From contig LWRO01000030.1 in the NCBI GenBank assembly GCA_001657325.1, positions 43,798 through 107,797 of the forward strand: a stretch of 64,000 nt of DNA. Reading direction: 5' to 3'. Positions 21,401-30,856 of this stretch are shown here, one piece after another. The notes under the pieces are model-generated. The model was not told the origin of the DNA. It was given only the letters and a program-made list of their open reading frames with translations, and ran no database searches. Both the position numbers and the translations under genes were made by a program. Each line of letters opens with the position of its first letter. Position 1 is the stretch's first letter. The DNA is from Geitlerinema sp. BBD 1991-9 (GTDB lineage: Bacteria; Cyanobacteriota; Cyanobacteriia; Cyanobacteriales; Geitlerinemataceae).

Positions 21401-21967
21401 TGTCAGGCTGAAAAAAATTCACTGCATATTTACAAGCCGGAGGACGCAGAAGCAGGCCGGTTGACAGAACCCGTGGTAACCTTTACCTTTCCTCGTCAAA
21501 AGTCTCTCCGTCGGCTGTGTCTGTCTGACTTTTTCGCACCGAAAGAAACGGGACATATCGATGTCTTCCCGATGCAAGCGGTGACAGTCGGAGAAATTGC
21601 GACGAAATTCGCCCACGAGTTATTTGCAGCGAACGAGTACACGGATTATTTGTACTATCACGGGATGGCGGTTCAAGTGGCGGAAGCAATGGCGGAATGG
21701 GTTCACGCGAAGATTCGCCGCGAGTTGGGTTACGGTCATTTGGAACCGGATAACGTTCGAGATGTTTTAGCACAACGCCATCAGGGATCTCGGTATAGTT
21801 TCGGCTATCCAGCTTGTCCGAACGTCTCCGATCAATACCGTCAGTTAGAGTTGATGGAAACCGATCGCATTGGAATGTATATGGACGAAAGCGAACAGTT
21901 GTATCCCGAACAATCGACGACGGCGTTTGTCGTGTATCACTCCGTGGCGAAATACTATAGCGCGTAG
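18422..21967 (+). CDS. metH: cobalamin-dependent methionine synthase
   Basis: Methylates homocysteine using methyltetrahydrofolate, with cobalamin as carrier. All four modules are present in 1181 aa. The homocysteine domain (1-320) has zinc ligands C228, C294 and C295. The methyltetrahydrofolate domain follows (340-620). The cap and B12-binding region (630-870) has DVHDIG, with the cobalt-ligating His at 737. The reactivation domain (about 930-1175), for S-adenosylmethionine-dependent repair, has [19 protein letters not shown] and GYPACPN. A low-complexity linker at about 850-930 joins the last two. The start at 18422 sits directly at the first homocysteine-domain helix. Confidence 0.98.
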   Translation: MKSAFLDRLHSPNRPVLVFDGAMGTNLQVQNLTAEDFGGPEYEGCNEYLVHTKPEAVATVHRAFLEAGADVIETDTFGGTSIVLAEYDLADKAYELNKAAAKLAKRLTDEYTTPEKPRFVAGSMGPGTKLPTLGHIDFDTLRTAYITQAEALYDGGVDLFLVETCQDVLQIKAALNAIEDVFTQKGERRPIMVSVTMEQFGTMLVGSEIGAALAILEPYNIDILGLNCATGPDLMKDHIRYLSENSPFIVSCIPNAGLPENVGGQAHYKLTPLELRMSLMHFIEDLGVQVIGGCCGTRPEHIAALADIAKTLTPKERTAHYEASAASIYSTQTYEQDNSFLIVGERLNASGSKKARTLLNKEDWDGLIALARAQEKEGAHILDVNVDYVGRDGVRDMHELASRLVNNVKLPLMLDSTEWEKMEAGLKVAGGKCLLNSTNYEDGEPRFYKVLELAKQYGAGVVVGTIDEDGMARTADKKFEIAKRAYYAAIEYGIPAREIFFDPLALPISTGIEEDRENGKATIESIRRIREELPECHITLGVSNISFGLNAAARQVLNSVFLHEAMAVGLDSAIVSASKILPLAKIDPEHQEICRKLIFDRREFDGDVCTYDPLTVLTTVFEGKSAKKEKSIDENLPIEERLKQHIIDGERIGLEDSLAQALEQYPPLEVINVFLLDGMKVVGELFGSGQMQLPFVLQSAQTMKAAVAYLEPYMDKEDSDDSGKGTFLIATVKGDVHDIGKNLVDIILSNNGYKVVNLGIKQPVENIIRAYREHNADCIAMSGLLVKSTAFMKDNLQVFNEEGITVPVILGGAALTPKFVHDDCQNTYNGQVVYGKDAFADLHFMDKLMPAKADSKWDDLKGFLNEIEQNGDSKASASIEQSKAKSEEAKPKVVEIDTRRSEAVDIDIPRPTPPFWGTKILQPEDIPIEELYWYLDLQALIAGQWQFRKPRDRSREEYDAFLEEKVHPILERWKKRIVEENLLHPQAIYGYFPCQAEKNSLHIYKPEDAEAGRLTEPVVTFTFPRQKSLRRLCLSDFFAPKETGHIDVFPMQAVTVGEIATKFAHELFAANEYTDYLYYHGMAVQVAEAMAEWVHAKIRRELGYGHLEPDNVRDVLAQRHQGSRYSFGYPACPNVSDQYRQLELMETDRIGMYMDESEQLYPEQSTTAFVVYHSVAKYYSA

Positions 21968-22154
21968 GATTTTCAATGGGGATCGATCGAGTACTCTTAT
22001 ATCGGGTGTAAGCTTGCTTTGAGTGACTCGATCGATCGGCTCAATTCGTTTCAAACTACTTTCAGGTTCAAAACAGCACACAGACTGAACGCGATCGAAG
22101 AGATACGATCCGGAATGTCTGAGTTGAAGATCGAGTTCGCATCTGAGAAAAACG

Positions 22155-23111
22155 CTAGCTTCCCGATAGCATGGGCTTTAACACGCCATTTTCATCGCGA
22201 CGCAGGGGATAAGGTTGAACGGGTAACGGTACCCCAGGTGTATCGAGGACAGATACCCCATACGGCCAATCTGGCGGGCAAATTGCAATATATCGCGCGT
22301 ATCCACCTGTTCCGCCCTCCGGTTTCGCAAATCCGATCGCAACTAAAGCCCCCGCTTCAGGCACTCGATCTAAATTCGCGACCCCTTCAGCTTGAGAATA
22401 GTGATTGTGCAACAACCAATATTCACCTTCGAGGTTAGGAGTCGTGTCAGTATCTAAGGGTTCGTGTCCGTGAAAGAGAATTTCGCGCTCTAAGTGAAGG
22501 AATTTCAACGCTTCTAGCGATACGCCGGGAAAAGGCTTTCGATTAAACCGTTCTACATCTGTCCACTTCTCATACCAGTCCGATCGAATCATCACCACTG
22601 AACCATCTGGAATTCTGCCATGTTTGGTTTCCCAGGCTCGAATATCGGCAACTGTCGCGTGATAACCGGGGTCTCGAGAAACCTGCTCGTGAATATCGAT
22701 GACAACCAAGGGGCGAACGGTATAGGTTGCAGGTAAATCGCTAATCGTTGCGCCATATTCATCCCAATGGGCGGGGGGGTCGAGTTGGGTTCCGTACTGA
22801 TCGGTGGGTAGGTGGTAAGCTGTGGCAATGAAGCCGTGGTCGGCATAGGTATATTCTTCACCAGTGTCGATATAGTCGGGCATGTTTACCCCCGCTCGGG
22901 TGGGTTGAAACGTGGCATTCCCAAAACCCGGCCAAACCGGACTCGTGGGACTGAAGGCGTGGGTCAAGTCGACATATTTGGCTGACTTCAGGGCTGTATC
23001 GTAAATCTGCCAAAGATCTGGCTTTTGTGCTTTGACCGGCTCGAAGGTTATAAACATCAAAAGGACGATGGCCGTCACTCCAGCCAACAGTGTTAGAAAT
23101 CGTTGCGTCAT
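22155..23111 (-). CDS. secreted cyclase-family (kynurenine formamidase-like) hydrolase
   Basis: Residues 1-29 form a signal peptide ending AVKAQ-like (EPVKAQ). The rest matches the cyclase/formamidase family (PF04199): DLTHAFSPTSPVWPG near 48-62, the metal motif region QYGTQLDPPAHW near 114-125, and GSVVMIRSDWYEKW. In the canonical motif HxGTHxDxPxH the first His and the second His are Gln here, while the Asp and the last His remain. Some family branches carry such changes. It is probably a periplasmic metal-dependent hydrolase of unknown substrate. Confidence 0.8.
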   Translation of the reverse strand: MTQRFLTLLAGVTAIVLLMFITFEPVKAQKPDLWQIYDTALKSAKYVDLTHAFSPTSPVWPGFGNATFQPTRAGVNMPDYIDTGEEYTYADHGFIATAYHLPTDQYGTQLDPPAHWDEYGATISDLPATYTVRPLVVIDIHEQVSRDPGYHATVADIRAWETKHGRIPDGSVVMIRSDWYEKWTDVERFNRKPFPGVSLEALKFLHLEREILFHGHEPLDTDTTPNLEGEYWLLHNHYSQAEGVANLDRVPEAGALVAIGFAKPEGGTGGYARYIAICPPDWPYGVSVLDTPGVPLPVQPYPLRRDENGVLKPMLSGS

Positions 23112-23419
23112 CGAGGTTAGCCTAGACTATCGATTCAGTCATCCCAAACATTGTGGGGGATCGGGAGACAATATAGAACGAGGGGAGCTGGAGATCGATC
23201 GACTCAATGAAAAGGCGTATTCGATCGCCGAACTCATTTCATTTTCCTCCAGATTCCCGTTTGCAAGATTTACTACGCACTTCGATCGAAATCTTTCGAT
23301 CGAAGGTAGCCCTAGAAAAGGATCGATCGAACCTCCGTGTCGTATAGATATCTTGCCTGTCAAAAATTGATTTCAGCAAATTTTAATAAATTATTTTTCA
23401 TAAATTATGAGGTAAGCTC
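23112..23419. other. AT-rich leader before the Uma2 gene
   Basis: No gene is seen. Several TCGATCGA words occur in the first 200 bp and the last 60 bp are very AT-rich. GAGGTAAG lies just before the ATG at 23420 and acts as the ribosome site. Confidence 0.4.
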
Positions 23420-23992
23420 ATGAACACTTTGAAATTAAAATTAGATACCGTACACTTAACAGACGAGCAGTTTTATCAACTGTGTCAAAATAACCGCGAT
23501 CTACAATTCGAGCGAACTGCCAGAGGAGAATTAATTATCATGCCCCCCGTTGGAGGAGAAAGTGGTAATCGGGAAGCCGATCTGATTATTGACTTGGGAC
23601 TCTGGAATCGGCAAACTCAACTCGGTTATACCTTCAGTTCTTCCACGATATTTAAGTTACCCAATGGTGCCGATCGATCTCCAGATGCTGCTTGGATTCA
23701 ACGGGAGCGCTGGGAATCATTGACACCCGCGCAACGGCGAAAATTTCCACCCATCGCTCCTGATTTTGTTATCGAGTTAAGATCGGCAACTGACGATCTC
23801 GGAATGTTACGTGCCAAAATGCAAGAATATCTCGATGCAGGGGTAAGGTTGGGATGGTTAGTCAATCCCCAACAGCAACAGGTAGAAATTTATCGTTTAG
23901 AACAAAACGTAGATGTGCGAAATCTCCCGATTGAGTTATCTGGGGAAGACGTTTTGCCAGGATTTAAATTGAATTTATCGCTTTATGAATAG
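23420..23992 (+). CDS. Uma2-family (DUF820) putative endonuclease
   Basis: This 190-aa protein has the PD-(D/E)xK-like fold motifs of the Uma2 family: GGESGNREADLIIDLGLWN, SPDAAWI with the active-site Asp, and PDFVIELRSATDD with the Glu. The C-terminal LGWLVNPQQQQVEIYR is also typical. GAGGTAAG stands 3 bases before the ATG. Uma2 proteins are greatly expanded in cyanobacteria and often lie near mobile or defence genes. Their target is unknown. It sits on the edge of the AT-rich CRISPR island, on the opposite strand to the cas operon. Confidence 0.88.
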   Translation: MNTLKLKLDTVHLTDEQFYQLCQNNRDLQFERTARGELIIMPPVGGESGNREADLIIDLGLWNRQTQLGYTFSSSTIFKLPNGADRSPDAAWIQRERWESLTPAQRRKFPPIAPDFVIELRSATDDLGMLRAKMQEYLDAGVRLGWLVNPQQQQVEIYRLEQNVDVRNLPIELSGEDVLPGFKLNLSLYE

Positions 23993-24400
23993 CCTCTTAA
24001 CGTAGGCACAAAATGTAAGAATTGTATTTTTTAATCAGATCGATCGCATCATACAAACCATATTTTTTTAATTGGAAGGTCGATTTATAGATAAAACCCC
24101 CGTCACTTTGACAGGGGCTCAATAAAACTTCAAAGATTAAAAACGGTCACACTGTTCTCAAACCAAGCCAAGGAGATTCATAGCATCAATAAGAGTAGCA
24201 TCGACATTTTGCAACAAGACCGAGGCGTTTTCATCGAGTTCGATGCCCAAGCAAAAGCGATAGGGAGATGAACAATCAATGAGAATACTATTCTGTTTGT
24301 TGCTAAAGATGTAGTTATTATCGAGATAGCTATAAAAAGTAAGTTTCAAGAATTTTCTGTATCACCCATACAGCGTTTCTCAGTCTGATGAGGTACGACT
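23993..24400. other. intergenic stretch at the downstream end of the cas operon
   Basis: Holds a terminator hairpin (24097-24117) and the distal part of a degenerate inverted repeat shared with 33848-33953. A 63-codon minus-strand frame (24158-24349, TTG start, no ribosome site) ends just before the terminator. It could be a small gene or a remnant, and I do not support it strongly. Confidence 0.4.
24091..24117 (-). terminator. terminator downstream of the type III-D cas operon
   Basis: Read on the minus strand, CCCCTGTCA pairs with TGACGGGGG (one mismatch) around a 3-base loop and is followed by TTTTAT. It is the first clear terminator after the cas operon. Confidence 0.65.
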
Positions 24401-24465
24401 TCAGGGCTTAACTCGTTGTGTAGCAAGGGCTATGTGTACTTCACTGGTCAGGGAAACTGTAACCT
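24360..24465 (-). repeat. inverted flank repeat, copy B (end of the cas operon)
   Basis: On the minus strand this segment matches 33848-33953 on the plus strand with indels. AGTGAAGTACACxTAGCCCTTGC differs at one base over 23 positions, and the weaker similarity continues past the stop codon (GTACxTCATxAG, then CTGTAT). It covers the last about 20 codons of the TIGR03986-like gene and the bases after it. Confidence 0.65.
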
Positions 24466-26446
24466 GTAAAGGGGTTGGTAAAACTCGTCGATCTTTATAT
24501 TCATTTTTGTCATTTCCTAGGCGAGGTTGTCGATCTCGTTCAATTTCCATATAGCGCCTTTGTTCTAGATATTTTGGCGATGGATCTTCTTCCCACTTCA
24601 GCATTTCTAGAAGCATCTGGATTCGGCAAATATCTTTAAACTTCCCATGCATTCTAAGTTTTTCTAGCATATAATTTTTAAAAAGTTGTGGGTAGTCTGG
24701 CTCGTTTTCCAGAGTTTTTGCTGTGTGCCAGTTGTTACCCTCAAATAATTGAGTGTATCGTTGAGTTCGATCGCTCAAGTACAGCTTAGATTCAATCTTG
24801 ACGGCTCCCATACCTAAAGGTTTTCCCATTCCGAGCTTTAGGCGATAGTTATCGTCTCGAGCGATATCGAGAACCCACATTAATGCCCCTAACTCTACAT
24901 CGCTCAAGTTTTCAAAGTAGATGGTGAACTCAAACGTTACCCCTTTCTTGACTGGCTTAATCTCAGTTAACTGGGTATCAGATGACTCCTCCGGATTTGG
25001 ATGTTTAAAATCAGGGTCACTCCCTTTATGCCAGTAAAGCTTGTGTCCTCGAATAACTGTTTCATCTACAGGTTTACTGGCATAGTGTTTGAGGTTTTTC
25101 TTGTCAGCTTTCGTTTCTTCCGGTTGCACTAAATAGTGTTGAAACGTAGTAGGTTTAGGACTTGCTAGAGTTTGAGGAATTATTATGTCATTTTTATTTT
25201 CAGTATACCAAATACCATTTTCATCACTTTTATATTTGGCATCGCTAAAGAAAACTCGTCCTGCATGACTTTGTTTCACTTTGTTTGGCTGCTTTTCATT
25301 CCTTGCAAAACCAAAAATTGCATCCGCCAAATCAACGATCGCTATATCTTTCAAATCATCGGGAAGAAAATCTACTACAGTAGTTGCGTGTCCATCACCT
25401 TCAGGAGAATAAGGAATCCGAAAATTAGGACTGTGTCCAAAAAATCCTATTACTTTACTTTCATTTTTAGGCGGAGAGTAAAATACAGGACGATTTTCAT
25501 TTTCCTGAAGAATTCCCCACTCATTATCAAATGGTGATTGTTTTTGAAAATCAGTTAGAGCGTTACGATAATGTTCAATAGATGTACGATCTAGACTTAA
25601 TCGGTTATCAAAATTTTTGTCAATTTCAAATATCAAGCAGTGATTACGACGAGGTGAATCTTCGTCACCTTGTTTCATATTGCCACTGGTGACGAGTACC
25701 CCTTGATTTTGGGGATATTTATCTGGAGAATACACATTGTCAGCAAACAGGCGCTTAGTGATTACTTTTCCTTGCTTATTAAATTTCCATGCTAAACGTT
25801 TGTAACTAACACGAATATACTGAGGCTCGTAATTCTTATTATCAAATTTTTTAAATCCTGGCAAGTTTATATCGGTTTGTTTAACCCAGGCGAAAGTCAG
25901 ATTTTTCTTTTCCATGGCAGGTTGGATATACCAGCCTTTATTATCCTTTTGCAAATAACCTGCTTTAACTTGTTTCGGGGTAACATACTGTTTATACTCC
26001 TTACCCCAAGATTCCTTTTTAGGATTTGAGCCAACGGCACGGAAGAATAAGCGTTGGTTGTCAGATACCCGCTCAATTTTTCCGAAGCTAGCTATTTCTA
26101 CCAAAGTTCTCATCATTCCTCGTAAGCTACTGCCTGGAATTACAGGAAGTTTCGTCTCTTCATCGATGTAGAAAAACTCTGGCAGATCTTTCGCTTCAAT
26201 TTTATCTCGAAATTGCTTGGGTGTCAGTCCACAGCGAGTGTAAAGAGGAGATGAGGTTGTTAAAGTGCATTCGATTCGACCTGTGTGGCGAGGAATTTCA
26301 AACTTCTTATCTTTCTTGTCAGGGTAATAGAGATTGCCATTAGGTAGGGCTTGTGCTTCAACAACCTTATCGGGCAGTTCGATAAAATTATAAGGCGCGC
26401 TCGCTTTTTTATTGTATGGAACTTTAGGGATATGCTTACGTATCAT
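24401..26446 (-). CDS. type III-D RAMP protein, TIGR03986/All1473-like (large Cas7-like)
   Basis: A 681-aa RAMP protein, last gene of the cas operon. It overlaps csx19 by 11 bp. The N-terminus carries APYNFIELPDKVV, typical of the TIGR03986 family, then HTGRIECTLTTSSPLYTR (RAMP strand 1) and IPGSSLRGMMRTLVEIASFG, the Cas7-type Gly-rich helix start. A large middle region (about 150-480) is an insertion rich in basic and aromatic residues. RAMP motifs return near LGMGKPLGMGAVKIE (about 560-575). It likely forms part of the crRNA-bound backbone. The assignment rests on motif memory, not a search. Confidence 0.8.
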   Translation of the reverse strand: MIRKHIPKVPYNKKASAPYNFIELPDKVVEAQALPNGNLYYPDKKDKKFEIPRHTGRIECTLTTSSPLYTRCGLTPKQFRDKIEAKDLPEFFYIDEETKLPVIPGSSLRGMMRTLVEIASFGKIERVSDNQRLFFRAVGSNPKKESWGKEYKQYVTPKQVKAGYLQKDNKGWYIQPAMEKKNLTFAWVKQTDINLPGFKKFDNKNYEPQYIRVSYKRLAWKFNKQGKVITKRLFADNVYSPDKYPQNQGVLVTSGNMKQGDEDSPRRNHCLIFEIDKNFDNRLSLDRTSIEHYRNALTDFQKQSPFDNEWGILQENENRPVFYSPPKNESKVIGFFGHSPNFRIPYSPEGDGHATTVVDFLPDDLKDIAIVDLADAIFGFARNEKQPNKVKQSHAGRVFFSDAKYKSDENGIWYTENKNDIIIPQTLASPKPTTFQHYLVQPEETKADKKNLKHYASKPVDETVIRGHKLYWHKGSDPDFKHPNPEESSDTQLTEIKPVKKGVTFEFTIYFENLSDVELGALMWVLDIARDDNYRLKLGMGKPLGMGAVKIESKLYLSDRTQRYTQLFEGNNWHTAKTLENEPDYPQLFKNYMLEKLRMHGKFKDICRIQMLLEMLKWEEDPSPKYLEQRRYMEIERDRQPRLGNDKNEYKDRRVLPTPLQVTVSLTSEVHIALATQRVKP

Positions 26447-27116
26447 TTTTTTTCTCTCCTACAGGTTTCAACTTAACTAGACGACTGAGAAAAATCCGAG
26501 CAATTCCCGAATCATTATAGTCAATATAGTGACGAACGAGTAATCGCACTGGACGATGTAGCTTCTGTTTATTCCTACTGAAGTAATCTTCTCCTACAAA
26601 TATAGGAACCGCGTGTTTCAGTCCTTGAGAGCCATCGGAGAGAAGAGTAAATCCATTTCTCTCGCCATCCTCTTGATTATGACCTTTTTCTTTTTGAGTT
26701 CCCCAGAGAATTTGGCATTCTTCAAGATAGTCCACTTCCAGGTTATCCTGAATGATATGAGATTGCGATCCTTCATCTTCCAGGTTATCCCGAATGATGC
26801 GAGATTGCCAGCCTTCATCAGTACGCCACAGCAAGATTTCTCCATTGTCTCCAAATATTCGGCACTGCTGAAGCGTACAGATTCGGAGTTTCGGTAAATC
26901 TACCCTAAAAATTTTGCCATCGAACACTTCGTCAGCAGTAATCAACTTGTAATTATTATCAAATTTACCCCAAATCACTCCATCTTCAGCATGAGCTAAA
27001 ACATATTTAAGTTGCCATTCTTTAGCTTGCTTCTCTATCCAAGCTATTAAAGCATCGTTCTTATTCTCTTTGATATCGTCAGTAGGTAGATGGGAGAGAA
27101 ATATTCGCTTATTCAT
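26436..27116 (-). CDS. csx19: Csx19-like type III-D accessory protein (TIGR03984)
   Basis: The 226-aa protein shows the TIGR03984 pattern: LAHAEDGVIWGKFDN, LRICTLQQCRIFGDNGEILLWR, CQILWGT, GFTLLSDGSQGLKHAVPI and RPVRLLVRHYIDY. Csx19 is a marker of type III-D loci and is thought to be a subunit of the effector complex. Its exact role differs between subtypes. It overlaps the gene before it by 4 bp and the gene after by 11 bp, so the three are cotranslated. A short internal near-repeat of RIIRDNLE/HIIQDNLE occurs near residues 105-125. Confidence 0.82.
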   Translation of the reverse strand: MNKRIFLSHLPTDDIKENKNDALIAWIEKQAKEWQLKYVLAHAEDGVIWGKFDNNYKLITADEVFDGKIFRVDLPKLRICTLQQCRIFGDNGEILLWRTDEGWQSRIIRDNLEDEGSQSHIIQDNLEVDYLEECQILWGTQKEKGHNQEDGERNGFTLLSDGSQGLKHAVPIFVGEDYFSRNKQKLHRPVRLLVRHYIDYNDSGIARIFLSRLVKLKPVGEKKNDT

Positions 27117-28606
27117 CGCGTCGCCTCCACCTTGCCAACAAACTCACGAACAAAAAATTCTAATTCCCGAGCATTGCTGATTTTTAAATGACGATTTTGG
27201 TTTTGTTTGATTGTCCAAGTTTTTTTACCTTCTGGTGTGCATCTCGTCATTTCTGCATGGATACCTTCTAAACGACCTCTGCCAATACTACTTTCTCCGC
27301 CAACAGGTAAATCACTTGTCCATAAATCTTTCAGCAGTAGCAACAGCAAGCCAATTTCAGCATCACTGGGTTGACGTAACTCTAACTCTAAAGTTACCCG
27401 CGTACCATTTTTACCAAAAATGGGTTGTTCGTCGAATAATGCGCCATGATAAGCACCTCCCGTAAAGCGATCGATCGCGATCCGATTTTGGACTAATTCT
27501 GTAACATTATGAATAACACTTTCGCGAACAACTAAACGACTTGAATTCGCCTTTTTTTGCTCTTCATCGACTTCACCAAAGAGATCGTTAATTATAGTAT
27601 TACGATCGCCTAAAGTCTTGACAATTCGTTCGGCACGATGCCGCAATACTCCAGCTAAACTTGTTCCCGATAAAACAAGTTCTTGTTTTTCTAGCTGCTG
27701 AGAATTTTTTCGATAAGATTTCAAATGTACGACATCGGGAACAGGATCGATCGAAAAATGACCAGAGCGGATTAGTAGAGAACCTGCTAATTTAAAGGTT
27801 GCTTTCATGAAAAAACGACAACGCTCGTCAGTTCTTGTGATTTTAACCTTGAGAATATCTGCTATTTTTCCATGTTGGCAAATAGAATCTTGGGAATTCG
27901 GATTACACTCTCGATCAAAAAGCAACCATGTCAATCTTTGTTGATAGTTTTGTAAGTTAAACTGCCAAACATCCCAAGTTTCAACATGGCAACGTCCAAA
28001 TCCTCGGTTCTTTTTCATGCCGATGTTAATTTCATTATTTTCTAATCCTTGTAATGCCAGGACTAGAGCCTCAAGAAGCAAATTTTTATTTGTCTCTTTT
28101 TCTTCAATCAGTAATTCAAAGCGGAGAGGGAATTCAGTGCCAGAAGCTAGGAGTTCTAGATCGTATTTAGCTTTGTCATCTGCTGTTCCCGTTTGACTGT
28201 TGATTTTCAATCCATCACGAATTTCAACTTTAGGAACTTCACTGCTAATTGAATCATGAATAATTAAAGGACTTTGGTTGCCATTTTCATCTTTACGTTC
28301 TGCCCCAAATAAATAAGTTGCCAAGTTTGCTATGTTATTTGGATTTTTTGGCTCATCTTCTTGGTCATTATTTCTTTTTGGGTATCCATACTGATATTCA
28401 TAAACATAGTTTCGTAAAGCACCCGCGATCGAGGCTCCAGTTAGGAGAGCTTTAGAACTAATGCTGTCGCGCAGAAGCATCAAGTCAGTAACGCCTTCAG
28501 CGTCGCCACTTCCTAAACAGGTGGGTGTATCTAACACTAAAGTTCCGCGAACAATAATACGTTCGATGATGTGACGTTGGCTACGTTTTAAACGCTCGTT
28601 ACTCAT
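27113..28606 (-). CDS. double-Cas7 (Csm3-like) RAMP protein of type III-D
   Basis: This 497-aa protein has two RAMP units. Unit 1 has VRGTLVLDTPTCLGSGDAEGVTD (D41 in the position of the Csm3 catalytic Asp) and LTGASIAGALRNYVYE. Unit 2, from about residue 265, has AGSLLIRSGHFS, PDVVHL, LSGTSLAGVLRHRAERI and GESSIGRGRLEG. Two fused Cas7 domains are known in type III-D variants. Each would occupy one step of the crRNA backbone and could cut target RNA. It overlaps csx10 by 8 bp and csx19 by 4 bp. Confidence 0.82.
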   Translation of the reverse strand: MSNERLKRSQRHIIERIIVRGTLVLDTPTCLGSGDAEGVTDLMLLRDSISSKALLTGASIAGALRNYVYEYQYGYPKRNNDQEDEPKNPNNIANLATYLFGAERKDENGNQSPLIIHDSISSEVPKVEIRDGLKINSQTGTADDKAKYDLELLASGTEFPLRFELLIEEKETNKNLLLEALVLALQGLENNEINIGMKKNRGFGRCHVETWDVWQFNLQNYQQRLTWLLFDRECNPNSQDSICQHGKIADILKVKITRTDERCRFFMKATFKLAGSLLIRSGHFSIDPVPDVVHLKSYRKNSQQLEKQELVLSGTSLAGVLRHRAERIVKTLGDRNTIINDLFGEVDEEQKKANSSRLVVRESVIHNVTELVQNRIAIDRFTGGAYHGALFDEQPIFGKNGTRVTLELELRQPSDAEIGLLLLLLKDLWTSDLPVGGESSIGRGRLEGIHAEMTRCTPEGKKTWTIKQNQNRHLKISNARELEFFVREFVGKVEATR

Positions 28607-30161
28607 TGACTTTCTCCTTCATAGCATTTTTGGCGATCGCCATAATTAACCGTAGGCTATATTCTCTTTTCAAGTCATCTGTAAGAGTGACTTCTTCTCC
28701 TGCAATTTCGACTGGCTCAACACGTTCCTCAATCCAATCTTCCTTTAATATCTCCTCAATTTTTTGATGGAGTTTACTACGTTTGTATTGTTCGCAAGCT
28801 TTAGAAGGAAGTTGCTTTAACAAGTTCTTGAGAGGCTGACAACTGTTTTCGTCTAGAGCCTGTCTTATAACAACCATCAAACGAGATAACTGGCTATTTG
28901 TTATCTTATTAATTTCTAATTGGTGATATTTGAGTTCTTCTAAAAGCAGTTGCTCTAGTTTTTTGTGTAAAATCCGCATTGCCATTTGACGTGCTAAATT
29001 TTGAGATTTCTCTTTTCTTAATTCAATTTTCTCTGCATTATTATTGAGTTTGGCTTTCTTGGCGCTAAATTTATCCCTTAATGGATAGTTTACTGCAATT
29101 CGTCCAAAACCTTCTACTCTTCGCTCACCAATTCCATCTGCTTCTAGCTGGCGAATTTGCTCGGCAGTAATTCCAAAATTCTCGTAAACAAATACGCTAC
29201 CTGCTTTGACGGCTGGAACTTGCGGTAAAGGCAAACCCCATTTTCGATTAAATCCACCAATTACAACACTGTCAGTATAAGGAGGAAATTTGGGATCGTC
29301 TAACTGAACCTCAGATTCTTTACTCCCTAACTTTTCTGACAGTAGCTGAGTTGGAGGTATGGCTGCATAGTGTCCCCACTCATCGCGGAGAATCAAGTCA
29401 CTGAGTAGAGTGATTTTGATAACATTACTTTTAGCTCTTTGTTCTACATGACTTTCTACTTCACTCCAAGAATCCTCAAGTTTAACATCGCCGATCGTAA
29501 CATGACCGTATCCTGCACTTCTCGATCCTCCCAACCAAGCATCAGGCGATTTTAGTAAGTTTTGAATTAGTTGAACAAGCTGTTCGTCAGCTTTATGAAA
29601 AAGGATAACACCTTGAAAGGCTTGTCCTGCCTCTATAGCATCGTAGCGAAAAATCTCTCCTTCAGTTTTTGTAGCGCGTCCTTTCCTGCGATTTCGTTGG
29701 TTATGAATATTAATTCTTCGGTTAATACCATACAGTGTAATTGTGGAACCTGTGGCTATCCAAAATAGTTCTGAAATAGATTTCGGGGTATTGAGTTCAT
29801 CGCCGGTAATTCCTTCTTCACTAAAGTCATAAACCTTTATTCTCGTATCTTCATTTTTAAGCTCTTCTCCTTTTTCTTTTTTCCAAGAAAGGAGAACTGG
29901 AAGTGTTCGTTTCCTTTCTTTGCTACAGAGATAGGCATTTAAGTAACGATTAGTTCCATCAAAAAATAAGCGTTTAGCAACTTCGTCGCTGAGAATATCC
30001 TGGCTTTGCACTTCTGGAAGCTTTAAATAACGAGAAATTAACATTCCCCGAATCATGCTGCCCGGAATATAAGGATAGGACACATCACTGTTGGGATCGC
30101 CTTGAAACGAAGTGGCTAAAACAGGCTGTATGGTCTGAAGTGAAAAGGTAATTGCTTTCAT
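28599..30161 (-). CDS. csx10: Csx10-like type III-D Cas5-group RAMP with helical C-terminus
   Basis: Residues 1-360 hold two RAMP halves: YPYIPGSMIRGMLISRY at 29-45, the Gly-rich loop GGSRSAGYGH at 211-220, and GIGERRVEGFGR at 343-354. This fits Csx10, the Cas5-group subunit that caps the crRNA 5' handle in type III-D. Residues about 365-520 are almost wholly helical and charged, with no RAMP motif, and may be a fused small-subunit (Cas11-like) region. That last point is inference. It overlaps the Csm3-like gene by 4 bp and the double-Cas7 gene by 8 bp. Confidence 0.8.
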   Translation of the reverse strand: MKAITFSLQTIQPVLATSFQGDPNSDVSYPYIPGSMIRGMLISRYLKLPEVQSQDILSDEVAKRLFFDGTNRYLNAYLCSKERKRTLPVLLSWKKEKGEELKNEDTRIKVYDFSEEGITGDELNTPKSISELFWIATGSTITLYGINRRINIHNQRNRRKGRATKTEGEIFRYDAIEAGQAFQGVILFHKADEQLVQLIQNLLKSPDAWLGGSRSAGYGHVTIGDVKLEDSWSEVESHVEQRAKSNVIKITLLSDLILRDEWGHYAAIPPTQLLSEKLGSKESEVQLDDPKFPPYTDSVVIGGFNRKWGLPLPQVPAVKAGSVFVYENFGITAEQIRQLEADGIGERRVEGFGRIAVNYPLRDKFSAKKAKLNNNAEKIELRKEKSQNLARQMAMRILHKKLEQLLLEELKYHQLEINKITNSQLSRLMVVIRQALDENSCQPLKNLLKQLPSKACEQYKRSKLHQKIEEILKEDWIEERVEPVEIAGEEVTLTDDLKREYSLRLIMAIAKNAMKEKVNE

Positions 30162-30844
30162 GGTTCTTCCTCCTTAACCAGACCAAAACGCTTCACCAAA
30201 GTTAAATTTTCTGTAATTTCCTTTGCTGTTGAGTCAAATAACCAACACCGCACATACCCGCGTCCCCGGTTTCTGCCACTTCCCACTCGTCGTAGTGCTA
30301 AAGTACCTACTACTAGCAATGCCAAAGCTTCATCACTCGGTTTGGCTTCAAACCTTAAATCAGCAGTAAATTCCAAATCGCGCAACACAACGCGAGAAGA
30401 TCGTAAACTACCCTCGTCAGGCGTTCCTGTTTTGGGGTCAATAGCAGTTTGACGACGAATTGTAGTTAGTGATTCTAAAATGTCAACTCGTGTTAAATTC
30501 CTCTCTTCCTGAATTTGATATGCGACAGCTTGACGCAAATCTTCCGGCAAACAGGCATCCCCAATATGTATTTTGGAAGCTGTTTTACAAGTACTACCGG
30601 GTTGACCGAATAAGTCATAAGCTACATTTTTCCAATGTTTGCGAACATTGTCAGGTTCAGGTGATAAGATAGCAATTAAGTTTTCACACTCCTCACGCAG
30701 CAGTCCCTTGAGCGTTCGTCCTCGCAGATACGGAAATCCATTGGAGTCGTGTTCTACTTCTCGATCGATTAAACCAGCGACTCCATCTCCTCGTCCAAAG
30801 GTCGTGTCACTGAGCAGTTTCATTTTTAACCTGTAAACTATCAC
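30158..30844 (-). CDS. Csm3-like Cas7 subunit
   Basis: The 228-aa single RAMP protein has the Csm3 pattern: a G-rich first loop (GRGDGVAGLIDREV, with D27 matching the catalytic Asp), FPYLRGRTLKGLLREECEN, the thumb-like IRRQTAIDPKTGTPDEGSL, and the C-terminal GSGRNRGRGYVRC. It should be a crRNA-binding backbone subunit that cuts target RNA. It overlaps csx10 by 4 bp and lies 12 bp after cas10. Confidence 0.87.
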   Translation of the reverse strand: MIVYRLKMKLLSDTTFGRGDGVAGLIDREVEHDSNGFPYLRGRTLKGLLREECENLIAILSPEPDNVRKHWKNVAYDLFGQPGSTCKTASKIHIGDACLPEDLRQAVAYQIQEERNLTRVDILESLTTIRRQTAIDPKTGTPDEGSLRSSRVVLRDLEFTADLRFEAKPSDEALALLVVGTLALRRVGSGRNRGRGYVRCWLFDSTAKEITENLTLVKRFGLVKEEEP

Positions 30845-30856
30845 CGGACTCTCCTG

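Noticed and set aside
24158..24349. 63-codon minus-strand frame after the cas operon
   Set aside because: TTG start, no ribosome site and no recognised family. It is kept only as a note in the intergenic entry.
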